This document shows positions 49,661-57,831 of a DNA stretch of 64,000 bases, piece after piece. Within the stretch, counting starts at the first letter, position 1. Every line of letters begins with the position of its first letter. The translations under genes were made by a program, and so were the position numbers. Location of the stretch: NCBI RefSeq assembly GCF_027947595.1, contig NZ_CP116257.1:4588001-4652000 (forward strand), in the 5' to 3' direction. The notes beneath the pieces were generated by a model that worked only from the letters and a program-made list of their open reading frames with translations, made no database searches and had not been told where the DNA came from. This DNA is from Streptomyces lienomycini. GTDB taxonomy: Bacteria; Actinomycetota; Actinomycetes; Streptomycetales; Streptomycetaceae.

Positions 49661-50284
49661 TCATTGGCGAGCGCTGCCGTCGGTGAGCAGCGCGGTGAGC
49701 AGTTGTCCGAGCCAGATCCGGGCGTGTGCGACGTCCCGGTCGAGGAGCAGCCGGGTGGTGACCCCGTCGTACGCGGCGACCACGGCGTGCGCGGCACCCT
49801 CGGTGTCGCCGAGCACGGCGGGCAGGGCGGTGTGACCACGGGCCCGGGCGAGCCGGTCGGCGATCGCCCGCCTGAGGCGGGCCCGGTGCTCCAGCAGGGT
49901 CCGGGCGACCTCCGGATCGCGGGCGGCGTGCACCAGGAAGTCCGTCTTCACCAGGAGCCAGTCCCGGTCCAGGAGCAGCACCTCGGTGACGCGGTCCGCG
50001 GCGGCCGGTACGTCCAGGTCGGGGCCGTCGGAGGCGAGGGCCGCGGACACCTGCTCGGCGATCAGGTCGGCCCGCTGCCGGTAGAGGGCGAAGAACAGTT
50101 CGTCGAGGCTGTCGAAGTTGGAGTAGAAGGCACCCCGGCTGTACCCGGCGGCCTCGCAGACCTCCTCGATCGACACCCGCCCGAACCCCTTGGCGGCGAA
50201 CACCCCGAAGGCGGCGTCCAGGAGGTTGGCGCGGGTGTGTGCGCGGCGTCTGGTCATCCGCCCGGTCGTCTCCCGCACCGCCAT
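49661..50284 (-). CDS. TetR-family transcriptional regulator
   Basis: A 207-residue TetR-type repressor. The DNA-binding part is residues about 12-60: RANLLDAAFGVFAAKGFGRVSIEEVCEAAGYSRGAFYSNFDSLDELF. The ligand-binding helices follow and give no clue to the ligand. ATG 50284 follows GAAGGG; a second in-frame ATG lies nine codons later. The operator-like dyad at 50317-50329 is just upstream. It is followed by the flavin dehydrogenase and divergent from the AlkB-like gene, so it may control either. Confidence 0.9.
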   Translation of the reverse strand: MAVRETTGRMTRRRAHTRANLLDAAFGVFAAKGFGRVSIEEVCEAAGYSRGAFYSNFDSLDELFFALYRQRADLIAEQVSAALASDGPDLDVPAAADRVTEVLLLDRDWLLVKTDFLVHAARDPEVARTLLEHRARLRRAIADRLARARGHTALPAVLGDTEGAAHAVVAAYDGVTTRLLLDRDVAHARIWLGQLLTALLTDGSARQ

Positions 50285-50316
50285 GCCCGGTCCCTTCGCT
50301 CCGTTCGATGCGCGAA

Positions 50317-50329
50317 TGTATCGGATACA
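50317..50329. promoter_or_regulatory. TetR-type operator candidate
   Basis: TGTATC-G-GATACA is a perfect 13-bp palindrome, 33 bases upstream of the TetR start codon. A further GTATCG at 50335-50340 gives an overlapping dyad with GATAC. Autorepression is the simplest reading. Confidence 0.6.
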
Positions 50330-50369
50330 CCGGCGTATCGAAAGAGCCCGGACGCCCACGTCCAGTGAA

Positions 50370-50385
50370 TAGAACACAGTTTCGA
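50370..50385. promoter_or_regulatory. LexA-like SOS box before the AlkB-like gene
   Basis: TAGAAC-ACAG-TTTCGA matches 10 of 12 defined bases of the actinobacterial LexA box TCGAAC-N4-GTTCGA. It lies 20 bases before the ATG of a predicted alkylation-repair gene, a position fit for repression. Confidence 0.5.
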
Positions 50386-50405
50386 ACAAGGAGTACGCTG
50401 GTGCC

Positions 50406-51038
50406 ATGACCACGCACCACCTCCAGGGTTCGCTCTTCGACCAGACCGACGAGGTCGGGCTCGGCTCCCTCGACGGGCTGCGCCGCACCCGCCTCGGCGC
50501 CGGGGCCTGGATCGACCTGCTCCCGGGGTGGCTGACCGGCGCCGACGCACTGTTCGGGCGGCTGGCCGCCGAGGTCCCCTGGCGGGCTGAGCGGCGCGAG
50601 ATGTACGAGCGGGTCGTCGACGTGCCCCGGCTGCTGGCGTTCTACGGTGCGGCCGACCCGCTGCCGGACCCCCTGCTGGCCGAGGCGCGCGCGGCGCTGT
50701 CCGCGCACTACGCCGAGGAGCTGGGCGAACCCTTCACCACGGCGGGCCTGTGCCACTACCGCGACGGCCGGGACAGCGTCGCCTGGCACGGCGACCGGAT
50801 CGGGCGCGGCGCGCGCCAGGACACCATGGTCGCGATCCTCTCCGTCGGCGCACCGCGTGACCTGCTGCTGCGCCCGGTGGGCGGGGGCGGCGCGACCGTG
50901 CGCCGCCCGCTGGGCCACGGCGACCTGATCGTGATGGGCGGCTCCTGCCAGCGCACCTGGGAGCACTGCGTCCCGAAGAGCACCCGCGCCGCCGGGCCCC
51001 GCATCAGCGTCCAGTTCCGCCCGCACGGCGTGCGCTGA
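50406..51038 (+). CDS. AlkB-like 2-oxoglutarate/Fe(II) dioxygenase
   Basis: A 210-residue dioxygenase of the AlkB family, which removes alkyl groups from DNA or RNA bases using iron and 2-oxoglutarate. The iron triad is His128 and Asp130 (WHGDRIG) with His187 (WEHCVPK); RISVQFR carries the arginines that hold 2-oxoglutarate. An N-terminal substrate lid is present (QGSLFDQTDEVG). The ATG follows AAGGAGTACGCTGGTGCC. A LexA-like box lies 20 bases upstream. Repair of DNA damage is the likely role; a protein or RNA substrate cannot be excluded. Confidence 0.9.
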   Translation: MTTHHLQGSLFDQTDEVGLGSLDGLRRTRLGAGAWIDLLPGWLTGADALFGRLAAEVPWRAERREMYERVVDVPRLLAFYGAADPLPDPLLAEARAALSAHYAEELGEPFTTAGLCHYRDGRDSVAWHGDRIGRGARQDTMVAILSVGAPRDLLLRPVGGGGATVRRPLGHGDLIVMGGSCQRTWEHCVPKSTRAAGPRISVQFRPHGVR

Positions 51039-51115
51039 GGGCCGGACAACCGCCCGCGCCCCGTTTCTGGTTGGCTGTCCCGTACGCAGGCAGCCGACCA
51101 GAATCGCGGGAGACC

Positions 51116-51862
51116 ATGAGCGCGGACGTACGGCAAGTGGCCGACGGCACCTACCTGGTGCACGGCGGCAACACCAACTGGGTCATCCTCACCGACGGCG
51201 ACGCGGTGACCCTCGTCGACACCGGTTACCCCGGCGACCGCCGGGCACTGCTCGACTCCCTGGCCGCCGTGGGGAGTTCGCCCGAGGCGGTGGCGGCGGT
51301 GCTGATCACCCACGCGCACAACGACCACCTGGGCTCGGCCGAGTACCTGCGCGCCGCCCACGGCACCCCGGTGCTGCTGCACGAGGCCGAGGTGCCGCAC
51401 GCCCGGCGCGACTACCTCCAGCAGGTGTCGGTCGGCACGGTGCTGCGCAACGCCTGGCGGCCCGGCGTCCTGCCGTGGATGCGGCACGTGCTGCGCACCG
51501 GCGGCACCGAGCAGCACCCGGTGACCGCGCCCGCGCCCTTCCCGGCGGACGGCGCCCTGGACCTGCCCGGCCGGCCCGTGCCGGTGCACACCCCGGGGCA
51601 CACCGACGGCCACTGCGTCTACCACCTCCCGGACGCCGGGGTGGTGGTCTCCGGCGACGCGCTGGTGAGCGGGCACGCCATCTCCCGGATCGAGGGACCG
51701 CAGCTGCTGCCCGACCTGTTCCACCACGACCGGCCGCGCGCGATCGCCTCGCTCGACGTCATCGCGGGCCTGGAGGGCGACCTCCTGCTGCCGGGGCACG
51801 GCCCCCTGCACCAGGGCCCGGTGAAGGACGCCGCGGAACTGGCCCGGGAGCGGGCGGCCTGA
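51116..51862 (+). CDS. Metallo-beta-lactamase-fold hydrolase
   Basis: A 248-residue MBL-fold protein. The zinc motif is THAHNDHLGS, with further ligands in the H-T-P-G-H-T-D-G-H stretch and LPGHGPLHQG. It starts VADGTYLVHGGNTNWVILTDGDAVTLVDTG, typical of small-molecule hydrolases such as glyoxalase II-like, quorum lactonases or sulfur dioxygenase-like enzymes. The substrate is unknown. ATG 51116 follows GGGAGA. It lies 77 bases after the AlkB-like gene and 22 bases before the DUF4032 gene, and may be cotranscribed with the latter. Confidence 0.87.
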   Translation: MSADVRQVADGTYLVHGGNTNWVILTDGDAVTLVDTGYPGDRRALLDSLAAVGSSPEAVAAVLITHAHNDHLGSAEYLRAAHGTPVLLHEAEVPHARRDYLQQVSVGTVLRNAWRPGVLPWMRHVLRTGGTEQHPVTAPAPFPADGALDLPGRPVPVHTPGHTDGHCVYHLPDAGVVVSGDALVSGHAISRIEGPQLLPDLFHHDRPRAIASLDVIAGLEGDLLLPGHGPLHQGPVKDAAELARERAA

Positions 51863-51884
51863 GGCCGCGGCCTAGAGTCGGGGC

Positions 51885-53117
51885 ATGGCCTTGCAGATCA
51901 GTGCCACCAATCCGGAGCACCCCGCGCTCCTGCTCGAACTGCCCTGGCAGCTGCCGCTGGAGCAGTGGCCCGAGGAGTACCTCGTGCCGCTGCCGCGCGG
52001 CATCTCCCGGCACGTGGTCCGTTACGCGCGCGCCGGGGACGAGGTCATCGCCGTCAAGGAACTGGCCGAACGGCCCGCCCTGCGCGAGTACCAGCTGCTG
52101 CGCGACCTGGACCGGCTCGCCATCCCGGCGGTGGACGCGCTGGCCGTGATCACCGGCCGCACGGACACCGCCGGCGGCCCGCTGGAGCCGGTGCTGGTCA
52201 CCCGGCACCTGGGCGGCTCGCAGCCGTACCGGTCGATGTTCGAGACGACGCTGCGCCCGGCGACCATGCACCGGCTGATGGACGCCCTCGCGGTGCTGCT
52301 GGTGCGACTGCACCTGGCCGGGTTCGCCTGGGGCGACTGCTCGCTGTCCAACACGCTCTTCCGGCGCGACGCGGGCGCCTACGCCGCCTACCTGGTCGAC
52401 GCCGAGACCGGGGAGCTGCACCCGCGGCTGAGCCCCGGGCAGCGGGACTACGACCTCGACCTCGCCCGGGTGAACATCAGCGGCGAACTGCTCGACCTGG
52501 AGGCGTCCGGGGCGCTGCACCCCTCCGTCGACCCGGTCGACTTCGGCATGGAGATATGCGCCCGCTACCGGAGCCTGTGGGAGGAGCTGACCCGCACCTC
52601 CGTCTACCCGGCGGGCAAGTACCACTACATCGAGCGCCGGATCCGGCGGCTGAACGACCTCGGCTTCGACGTGGCCGAGATGCAGATCGAGCACGCCTCC
52701 AACGGCGACACCGTCACCTTCGTGCCGAAGGTCGTCGACGCCGGACACCACCAGCGCCAACTGCTGCGCCTGACCGGCCTGGACGCCGAGGAGAACCAGG
52801 CCAGGCGGCTGCTGAACGACCTGGAGAGCTGGATGGCCACCCAGGACGACTACGCCCCGGGCGACCCCCTCGGCGCCCGCCCCGAGGTCCTCGCCCACCG
52901 CTGGGTGCGCGAGGTCTTCCGGCCCACCGTGCGCGCCGTGCCGGTGGAGCTGCGCGGCGCGATGGACCCGGCGGAGATCTACCACGAGCTGCTGGAGCAC
53001 CGCTGGTACCTGTCCGAACGGGCCCAGCACGACATCGGCCTGGACACGGCGGTCGAGGACTACCTCGTCAACATCCTGCCCACGGCGCGGGAGACGCTGC
53101 GGCCCACGGCGGACTGA
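51885..53117 (+). CDS. DUF4032 / kinase-fold-like protein
   Basis: A 410-residue protein. The N-terminal half has the look of a degenerate kinase (aminoglycoside/lipopolysaccharide kinase type): a lysine strand DEVIAVKELAERPALREYQLL, a catalytic-loop-like AWGDCSLSNTLF and a metal-site-like YLVDAETGEL. The C-terminal half (about residues 220-400) is the DUF4032 domain (FEVRY-type helices, EHRWYLSERAQHDIGL). No function is established. The ATG is preceded by TCGGGGC, a weak site. It converges on the universal stress protein gene with 21 bases between stops. Confidence 0.83.
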   Translation: MALQISATNPEHPALLLELPWQLPLEQWPEEYLVPLPRGISRHVVRYARAGDEVIAVKELAERPALREYQLLRDLDRLAIPAVDALAVITGRTDTAGGPLEPVLVTRHLGGSQPYRSMFETTLRPATMHRLMDALAVLLVRLHLAGFAWGDCSLSNTLFRRDAGAYAAYLVDAETGELHPRLSPGQRDYDLDLARVNISGELLDLEASGALHPSVDPVDFGMEICARYRSLWEELTRTSVYPAGKYHYIERRIRRLNDLGFDVAEMQIEHASNGDTVTFVPKVVDAGHHQRQLLRLTGLDAEENQARRLLNDLESWMATQDDYAPGDPLGARPEVLAHRWVREVFRPTVRAVPVELRGAMDPAEIYHELLEHRWYLSERAQHDIGLDTAVEDYLVNILPTARETLRPTAD

Positions 53118-53138
53118 GCAGCGGCCCCCGCCGGGTCC

Positions 53139-54011
53139 TCAGGTGTGCGGGACGACCGCCACCGGGCACTCCGCGTGGTGCAGCACGCCGTGCGCCACCG
53201 AGCCGATCCGGGCGCCGACCGCGCTGCGGCGGGCGCGGCGGCCGACGACCATCAGCTGGGCACCCCCGGCCACCGAGAGCAGCACCTGCCCGGCGCTGCC
53301 CATCTCCACGTGCTCGACCACCGCAACGTCGGGGAAGCGCTCGCGCCACGGGGCGAGCGCCTCGTCGAGCGCCTTGCGTTCGTACTGCTCCAGGCCCCCG
53401 GCCTCGTCGGCGAGCGCCATCGAGCCGGGGCTGTAGGTGAAGACCGTCGGCAGGGCCCAGGCCCGTACGGCGCGCACGGTGGCGCCCCGGGCGGCGGCGG
53501 CCTCGAACGCGAACCCGATCACGTCGGCGCTGTCCTCCGGCTCGCCCTGCTGGCCCACGACGACCTCGCGGCCCGCGGCCTCCGCGGCGGCCTCGTCACC
53601 GGCCCGCACGAGGACGACCGGCCGGGTCGCCTCGGCGATCACCTGCTGGCCGACCGAGCCGAGCAGGAAGCCGACGACCGGCCCGTGGCCGCGCGAGCCG
53701 AGGACCAGCGTGTCGGCGTCGGCCGCGGCGGCGAGCAGGGCCGCGACGGCGTCGCCCTCGCGGACATCGGTGGTCACGGTGAGGCCGGGGTGCCGTTCGG
53801 TGACGGTGCCGACGGACTCGGCGAGCGCGTCCCGCACCCACCGCTCCTGGGTGTCCCGGTCGGCCGTGCCGGTCACGCCCTGCCCCTGGAACCGCCAGGC
53901 GTGCACGACGTGCAGCGGGGTTCCGCGGCGGACCGCCTCCCTGGCGGCCCAGGCCAGTGCGGCCAGGCTCTCCTGAGAACCGTCCAGGCCTGCCGTGATC
54001 GGGCGCGTCAT
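53139..54011 (-). CDS. Universal stress protein, two Usp domains
   Basis: A 290-residue tandem UspA protein. The first domain runs MTRPITAGLDGSQESLAALAWA to about residue 140 and has the ATP-binding pattern GSRGHGPVVGFLLGSV. The second (about 148-290) ends with GRRARRSAVGARIGSVAHGVLH and the VPH tail. Both glycine loops look able to bind nucleotide. ATG 54011 follows GGAGGGG; an upstream in-frame ATG at 54047 is less likely. It is divergent from the redox-response fusion gene. Such proteins rise in stress and dormancy; the target is unknown. Confidence 0.9.
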   Translation of the reverse strand: MTRPITAGLDGSQESLAALAWAAREAVRRGTPLHVVHAWRFQGQGVTGTADRDTQERWVRDALAESVGTVTERHPGLTVTTDVREGDAVAALLAAAADADTLVLGSRGHGPVVGFLLGSVGQQVIAEATRPVVLVRAGDEAAAEAAGREVVVGQQGEPEDSADVIGFAFEAAAARGATVRAVRAWALPTVFTYSPGSMALADEAGGLEQYERKALDEALAPWRERFPDVAVVEHVEMGSAGQVLLSVAGGAQLMVVGRRARRSAVGARIGSVAHGVLHHAECPVAVVPHT

Positions 54012-54220
54012 GCGGGCCCCTCCCTGTGTCGCGGTCGCGTCGTTCATGGGCCCAGTCTTCCCCAAGCCGCCCCCGTGATCTCGCGCGGGGAGCCGGGGGA
54101 CGCCGGTGCCCCTTCCCGCTGCCTGAGCGGGGACCGGCGATCGAACATACGATGGGTTCGAGGCCGGTGCGGTGACGGGGACGCCGTGCCGTGAATCCGG
54201 CCGCGCGACGTGGGGGACGT

Positions 54221-55897
54221 ATGGCACAGGCCGACGGGGAGACACGGACCGTCATCATGACCGTGGACGACGATCCGGGGGTGTCCCGTGCCGTCGCCCG
54301 CGACCTGCGGCGACGTTACGGCGCCACGTACCGGATCGTGCGCGCGGAGTCCGGCGAGTCGGCGCTCGACGCGCTGCGTGAACTGAAGCTCCGCGGCGAC
54401 CTGGTGGCCGTGATCCTCGCCGACTACCGGATGCCGCGGATGAACGGCATCGAGTTCCTCGAACAGGCCCTGGACGTGTACCCGGGCGCCCGGCGGGTGC
54501 TGCTGACGGCGTACGCGGACACCGACGCGGCGATCGACGCGATCAACGTCGTCGACCTGGACCACTACCTGCTCAAGCCCTGGGACCCGCCCGAGGAGAA
54601 GCTGTACCCGGTCCTGGACGACCTGCTCCAGGCCTGGCGCACCGGCGACCACCGTCCGGTGCCCAGCACCAAGGTCGTCGGGCACCGCTGGTCGGCGCGG
54701 TCCTCGGAGGTCCGGGAGTTCCTGGCCCGCAACCAGGTGCCGTACCGCTGGTACTCCGCGGACGAGCCGGAGGGGCGGCGGCTGCTGTCGGCGGCCGGGC
54801 AGGACGGGCAGCGCCTGCCGGTGGTGATCACGCCGGACGGGGTCCCGCTGGTGGAGCCGGAGGCGCCCGAGCTGGCGGCCCGGGTGGGTCTGGCGACCAC
54901 GCCGACGGCCGACTTCTACGACCTGGTGGTGATCGGCGGCGGCCCGGCCGGGCTCGGCGCGGCCGTCTACGGGGCCTCGGAGGGGCTGCGCACGGTGCTG
55001 GTGGAACGGTCGGCGACCGGGGGCCAAGCCGGGCAGAGCTCGCGCATCGAGAACTACCTGGGCTTCCCCGACGGCGTCTCCGGCGGCCAGCTGACCGAGC
55101 GGGCCCGGCGGCAGGCGGCGAAGTTCGGCGCCGAGATCCTCACCGCGCGCGAGGTCACCGGCCTGGAGGCGAACGGCGCGGCGCGCGTCGTCCGGTTCTC
55201 GGACGGCTCGGCGATCGCCGCGCACAGCGTCATCCTGGCGACCGGCGTCTCCTACCGGCAGCTGACCGCGCCGGGCACCGAGGACCTGGCGGGCTGCGGG
55301 GTGTTCTACGGCTCGGCGCTGACCGAGGCCGCCTCCTGCCAGGGCCACGACGTGTACATCGTGGGCGGCGCCAACTCGGCCGGGCAGGCGGCGATGTACC
55401 TGGCCCGGGGCGCCAAGTCGGTGACGCTGCTGGTGCGCGGCGCCTCCCTGGCGGCGTCGATGTCGTACTACCTGATCCAGCAGATCGAGGAGACGCCCAA
55501 CATCCGGGTGCGCTGCTCCACCGTCGTCGAGAGCGCGCACGGCGACGGCCACCTGGAGCGGCTCACCCTGCGCGACGCGGAGAGCGGCACCACCGAACTC
55601 GTCGACGCGCAGTGGCTGTTCGTGTTCATCGGCGCGGCCCCGCTGACCGACTGGCTGGACGGCACGGTGCTGCGGGACGACCGCGGGTTCATCCTCGCCG
55701 GGCCCGATCTGACCCCCGACGGGCGGCCGCCGGCCGACTGGGAGCTGGACCGGCCGCCGTACCACCTGGAGACCAGCGTCCCGGGCGTGTTCGTGGCGGG
55801 CGACGCCCGCGCGGAGTCCGCCAAGCGGGTCGCGTCCGCCGTCGGAGAGGGAGCCATGGCCGTCATGCTCGTCCACCGGTACCTGGAGCAGTCGTGA
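54221..55897 (+). CDS. Response regulator receiver fused to thioredoxin-reductase-like flavoprotein
   Basis: A 558-residue protein in three parts. A receiver (about residues 10-140) has Asp68 in VILADYRMPRMNG, with a TAY and KPW after it. A short glutaredoxin-like segment (about 150-225) lacks the CxxC. A thioredoxin-reductase-type domain (about 230-555) has FAD-site DLVVIGGGPAGLGAAVYG and NAD-site DVYIVGGANSAGQAAMYLARG. At the place of the reductase CxxC disulfide the sequence reads G364-S-A-L367, so it cannot reduce thioredoxin in the usual way. It is coupled (GTGA) to a histidine kinase with a cNMP-binding domain. A phosphorylation-gated flavin oxidoreductase is likely. Confidence 0.88.
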   Translation: MAQADGETRTVIMTVDDDPGVSRAVARDLRRRYGATYRIVRAESGESALDALRELKLRGDLVAVILADYRMPRMNGIEFLEQALDVYPGARRVLLTAYADTDAAIDAINVVDLDHYLLKPWDPPEEKLYPVLDDLLQAWRTGDHRPVPSTKVVGHRWSARSSEVREFLARNQVPYRWYSADEPEGRRLLSAAGQDGQRLPVVITPDGVPLVEPEAPELAARVGLATTPTADFYDLVVIGGGPAGLGAAVYGASEGLRTVLVERSATGGQAGQSSRIENYLGFPDGVSGGQLTERARRQAAKFGAEILTAREVTGLEANGAARVVRFSDGSAIAAHSVILATGVSYRQLTAPGTEDLAGCGVFYGSALTEAASCQGHDVYIVGGANSAGQAAMYLARGAKSVTLLVRGASLAASMSYYLIQQIEETPNIRVRCSTVVESAHGDGHLERLTLRDAESGTTELVDAQWLFVFIGAAPLTDWLDGTVLRDDRGFILAGPDLTPDGRPPADWELDRPPYHLETSVPGVFVAGDARAESAKRVASAVGEGAMAVMLVHRYLEQS

Positions 55898-57393
55898 GCG
55901 GCCGGCCGATGCCGTGCAGCCCCGGGGAGATCGGCAAGCTGTTCCTGTTCGAGAAGCTGACGCCCGAGCAGCTGGGCCGGCTCTGCGCCGAAGGCCGGGT
56001 GGAGCTGTTCGACCCGGGCCCGGTGTACGCCGAAGGCGAGGACGCCACCTGCTTCTACGTGATGCTGGAGGGCACCGTCGTGCTGACCCGCCGGGTCGGC
56101 GGGGACGACGTGGAGACCAACCGCACCTCGCAGCCCGGGGTGTACGCGGGCGCGATGCAGGCGTACGTCGGCGACCGGGTGCCGCAGGTCTACAACAACT
56201 CCATGCGGGTCACCGAGCCGACGCGGTTCTTCGTGCTCCCGGCCGACACCTTCGCGGCCGTCATGCGGGAGTGGTTCCCGATGGCGGTGCACCTGCTGGA
56301 GGGGCTGTTCTTCGGGTCCAAGAACACCCAGCGCACCATCGGGCAGCGCGAGCGGCTGCTGGCGCTGGGCTCACTGTCCGCCGGGCTCACCCACGAGCTG
56401 AACAACCCGGCGGCGGCCGCGGTGCGGGCCACCTCGACGCTGCGGGAGCGGGTGGCGAAGATGCGGCACAAGCTCGCCGTGATCGCCGAGGGCCCGTTCT
56501 CCCGCGACGCGCTGGCGGGGCTCATCGAGATACAGGAGCGTACGGCGGAGCGGGTCGCCAAGGCGCCCTCGCTCAGCCCCCTGGAGGCCGCCGACCGGGA
56601 GGACGTCCTCGGCGACTGGCTGGCGGACCACGGGATCGAGCAGGGCTGGCAGCTCGCACCGACCTTCGTGCAGGCCGGTCTGGACACCGAGTGGCTGGAG
56701 CGGGTGGCGGCGGCCGTGGACGCGGAGATCCTGCCGGGGGCGGTCGGCTGGCTCAACTACACGGTCGAGACCGAGCTGCTGATGAACGAGATCGCGGACT
56801 CCACCGCCCGCGTCTCCCACCTGGTGGACGCGGCCAAGCAGTACGCGCAGCTCGACCGTGCCCCGTACCGGACGGTCGACGTCCATGAACTCCTCGACAG
56901 CACGCTGCTGATGCTGTCCGGCAAGATCGGCCCCCGGATCAGGGTCGTCAAGGAGTACGACGGCACGCTGCCGCGCATCCCGGCGTACCCGGCGGAACTG
57001 AACCAGGTGTGGACCAACCTGATCGACAACGCGGTCGCCGCGGTGAACGACGCGGGCGGCGAGGGGGCGCTGACCGTGCGGACCGCTCTCCACCACGACC
57101 GGCTGCTGGTGGAGTTCCGCGACACCGGCACCGGGATCCCCGCGGAGATCCGGGGGCGCGTCTTCGACCCGTTCTTCACCACCAAGCCGGTGGGCGAGGG
57201 CACCGGGCTCGGCCTGGACATCTCCTGGCGGATCGTCGTCGACAAGCACCACGGCACCCTCCAGGTCGAGTCCGAGCCGGGCGACACCCGTTTCCAGGTG
57301 CTCCTGCCGCTCACCGCGGCCGAGTCCGAGCAGGAAGCCCCGACCGAACCGACAGAACCGACCGAATCAACCGATCCGACCGATCCGACCTAG
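55894..57393 (+). CDS. Histidine kinase with cyclic-nucleotide-binding domain
   Basis: A 499-residue soluble kinase. An N-terminal Crp-type beta-roll (about residues 12-150) precedes an HisKA-like domain with His167 (SAGLTHELNNPAAAA), a helical middle region and a HATPase (QVWTNLIDNAVAAV; DTGTGIP; GTGLGLDISWRIV). The C-terminus is a short Pro/Thr/Glu tail, EPTEPTESTDPTDP, from a 6-9 base repeat. It should phosphorylate the receiver of the coupled flavoprotein. There is no membrane segment. The start is GTG 55894, overlapping the previous stop. Confidence 0.88.
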   Translation: MSGRPMPCSPGEIGKLFLFEKLTPEQLGRLCAEGRVELFDPGPVYAEGEDATCFYVMLEGTVVLTRRVGGDDVETNRTSQPGVYAGAMQAYVGDRVPQVYNNSMRVTEPTRFFVLPADTFAAVMREWFPMAVHLLEGLFFGSKNTQRTIGQRERLLALGSLSAGLTHELNNPAAAAVRATSTLRERVAKMRHKLAVIAEGPFSRDALAGLIEIQERTAERVAKAPSLSPLEAADREDVLGDWLADHGIEQGWQLAPTFVQAGLDTEWLERVAAAVDAEILPGAVGWLNYTVETELLMNEIADSTARVSHLVDAAKQYAQLDRAPYRTVDVHELLDSTLLMLSGKIGPRIRVVKEYDGTLPRIPAYPAELNQVWTNLIDNAVAAVNDAGGEGALTVRTALHHDRLLVEFRDTGTGIPAEIRGRVFDPFFTTKPVGEGTGLGLDISWRIVVDKHHGTLQVESEPGDTRFQVLLPLTAAESEQEAPTEPTEPTESTDPTDPT

Positions 57394-57401
57394 GAGCCGG
57401 T

Positions 57402-57755
57402 ATGACGAGCGACACCGGAATCGACCCCACCGTCCCGCCGAGCGGCGACGGCTGCACCGAGTGCGACGCGGCGGGCGGCTGGTGGTTCCACCTGCGGCGC
57501 TGCGCGAGCTGCGGCCACGTCGGCTGCTGCGACAGCTCCCCCGGACAGCACGCGACCGGCCACTTCCGGTCGACCGGCCATCCGGTGGTGCAGAGCTTCG
57601 AGCCGGGCGAGGACTGGTACTGGGACTACGCGACGAACGAGGTGCGCGAGTCCGGCCCGCGCCTGGCTCCGCCCGGCAGCCACCCCGACGACCAGCCGAC
57701 GCCGGGTCCGGCGGGCCGCGTCCCGGCCGACTGGGCGACCGCGCTGCGCCGCTGA
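57402..57755 (+). CDS. UBP-type zinc-finger protein
   Basis: A 117-residue protein with a UBP zinc finger (about residues 16-75): CTECDAAGG, CASCGHVGCCDSSPGQHATGHFRSTGHPV. In eukaryotes this fold binds the C-terminus of ubiquitin; bacterial members usually lie beside redox two-component genes and their partner is unknown. Eight bases separate it from the kinase, and the kinase stop TAG forms part of its ribosome site TAGGAGCCGG. The C-terminal 40 residues are Pro-rich and disordered. It completes a three-gene module. Confidence 0.88.
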   Translation: MTSDTGIDPTVPPSGDGCTECDAAGGWWFHLRRCASCGHVGCCDSSPGQHATGHFRSTGHPVVQSFEPGEDWYWDYATNEVRESGPRLAPPGSHPDDQPTPGPAGRVPADWATALRR

Positions 57756-57831
57756 GCGCCCGTCCCCGGCGCCGGGCGGCCGCACCCCGAAACGGGGGCC
57801 CGGTGCCGGGCCCGCGTGCCAGGATGGCGGC

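Noticed and set aside
54141..54161. TCGAAC-N9-GTTCGA dyad before the receiver-flavoprotein gene as a LexA box
   Set aside because: The spacer is nine rather than four; the best LexA-spaced reading matches only 9 of 12 bases, with a poor right half.
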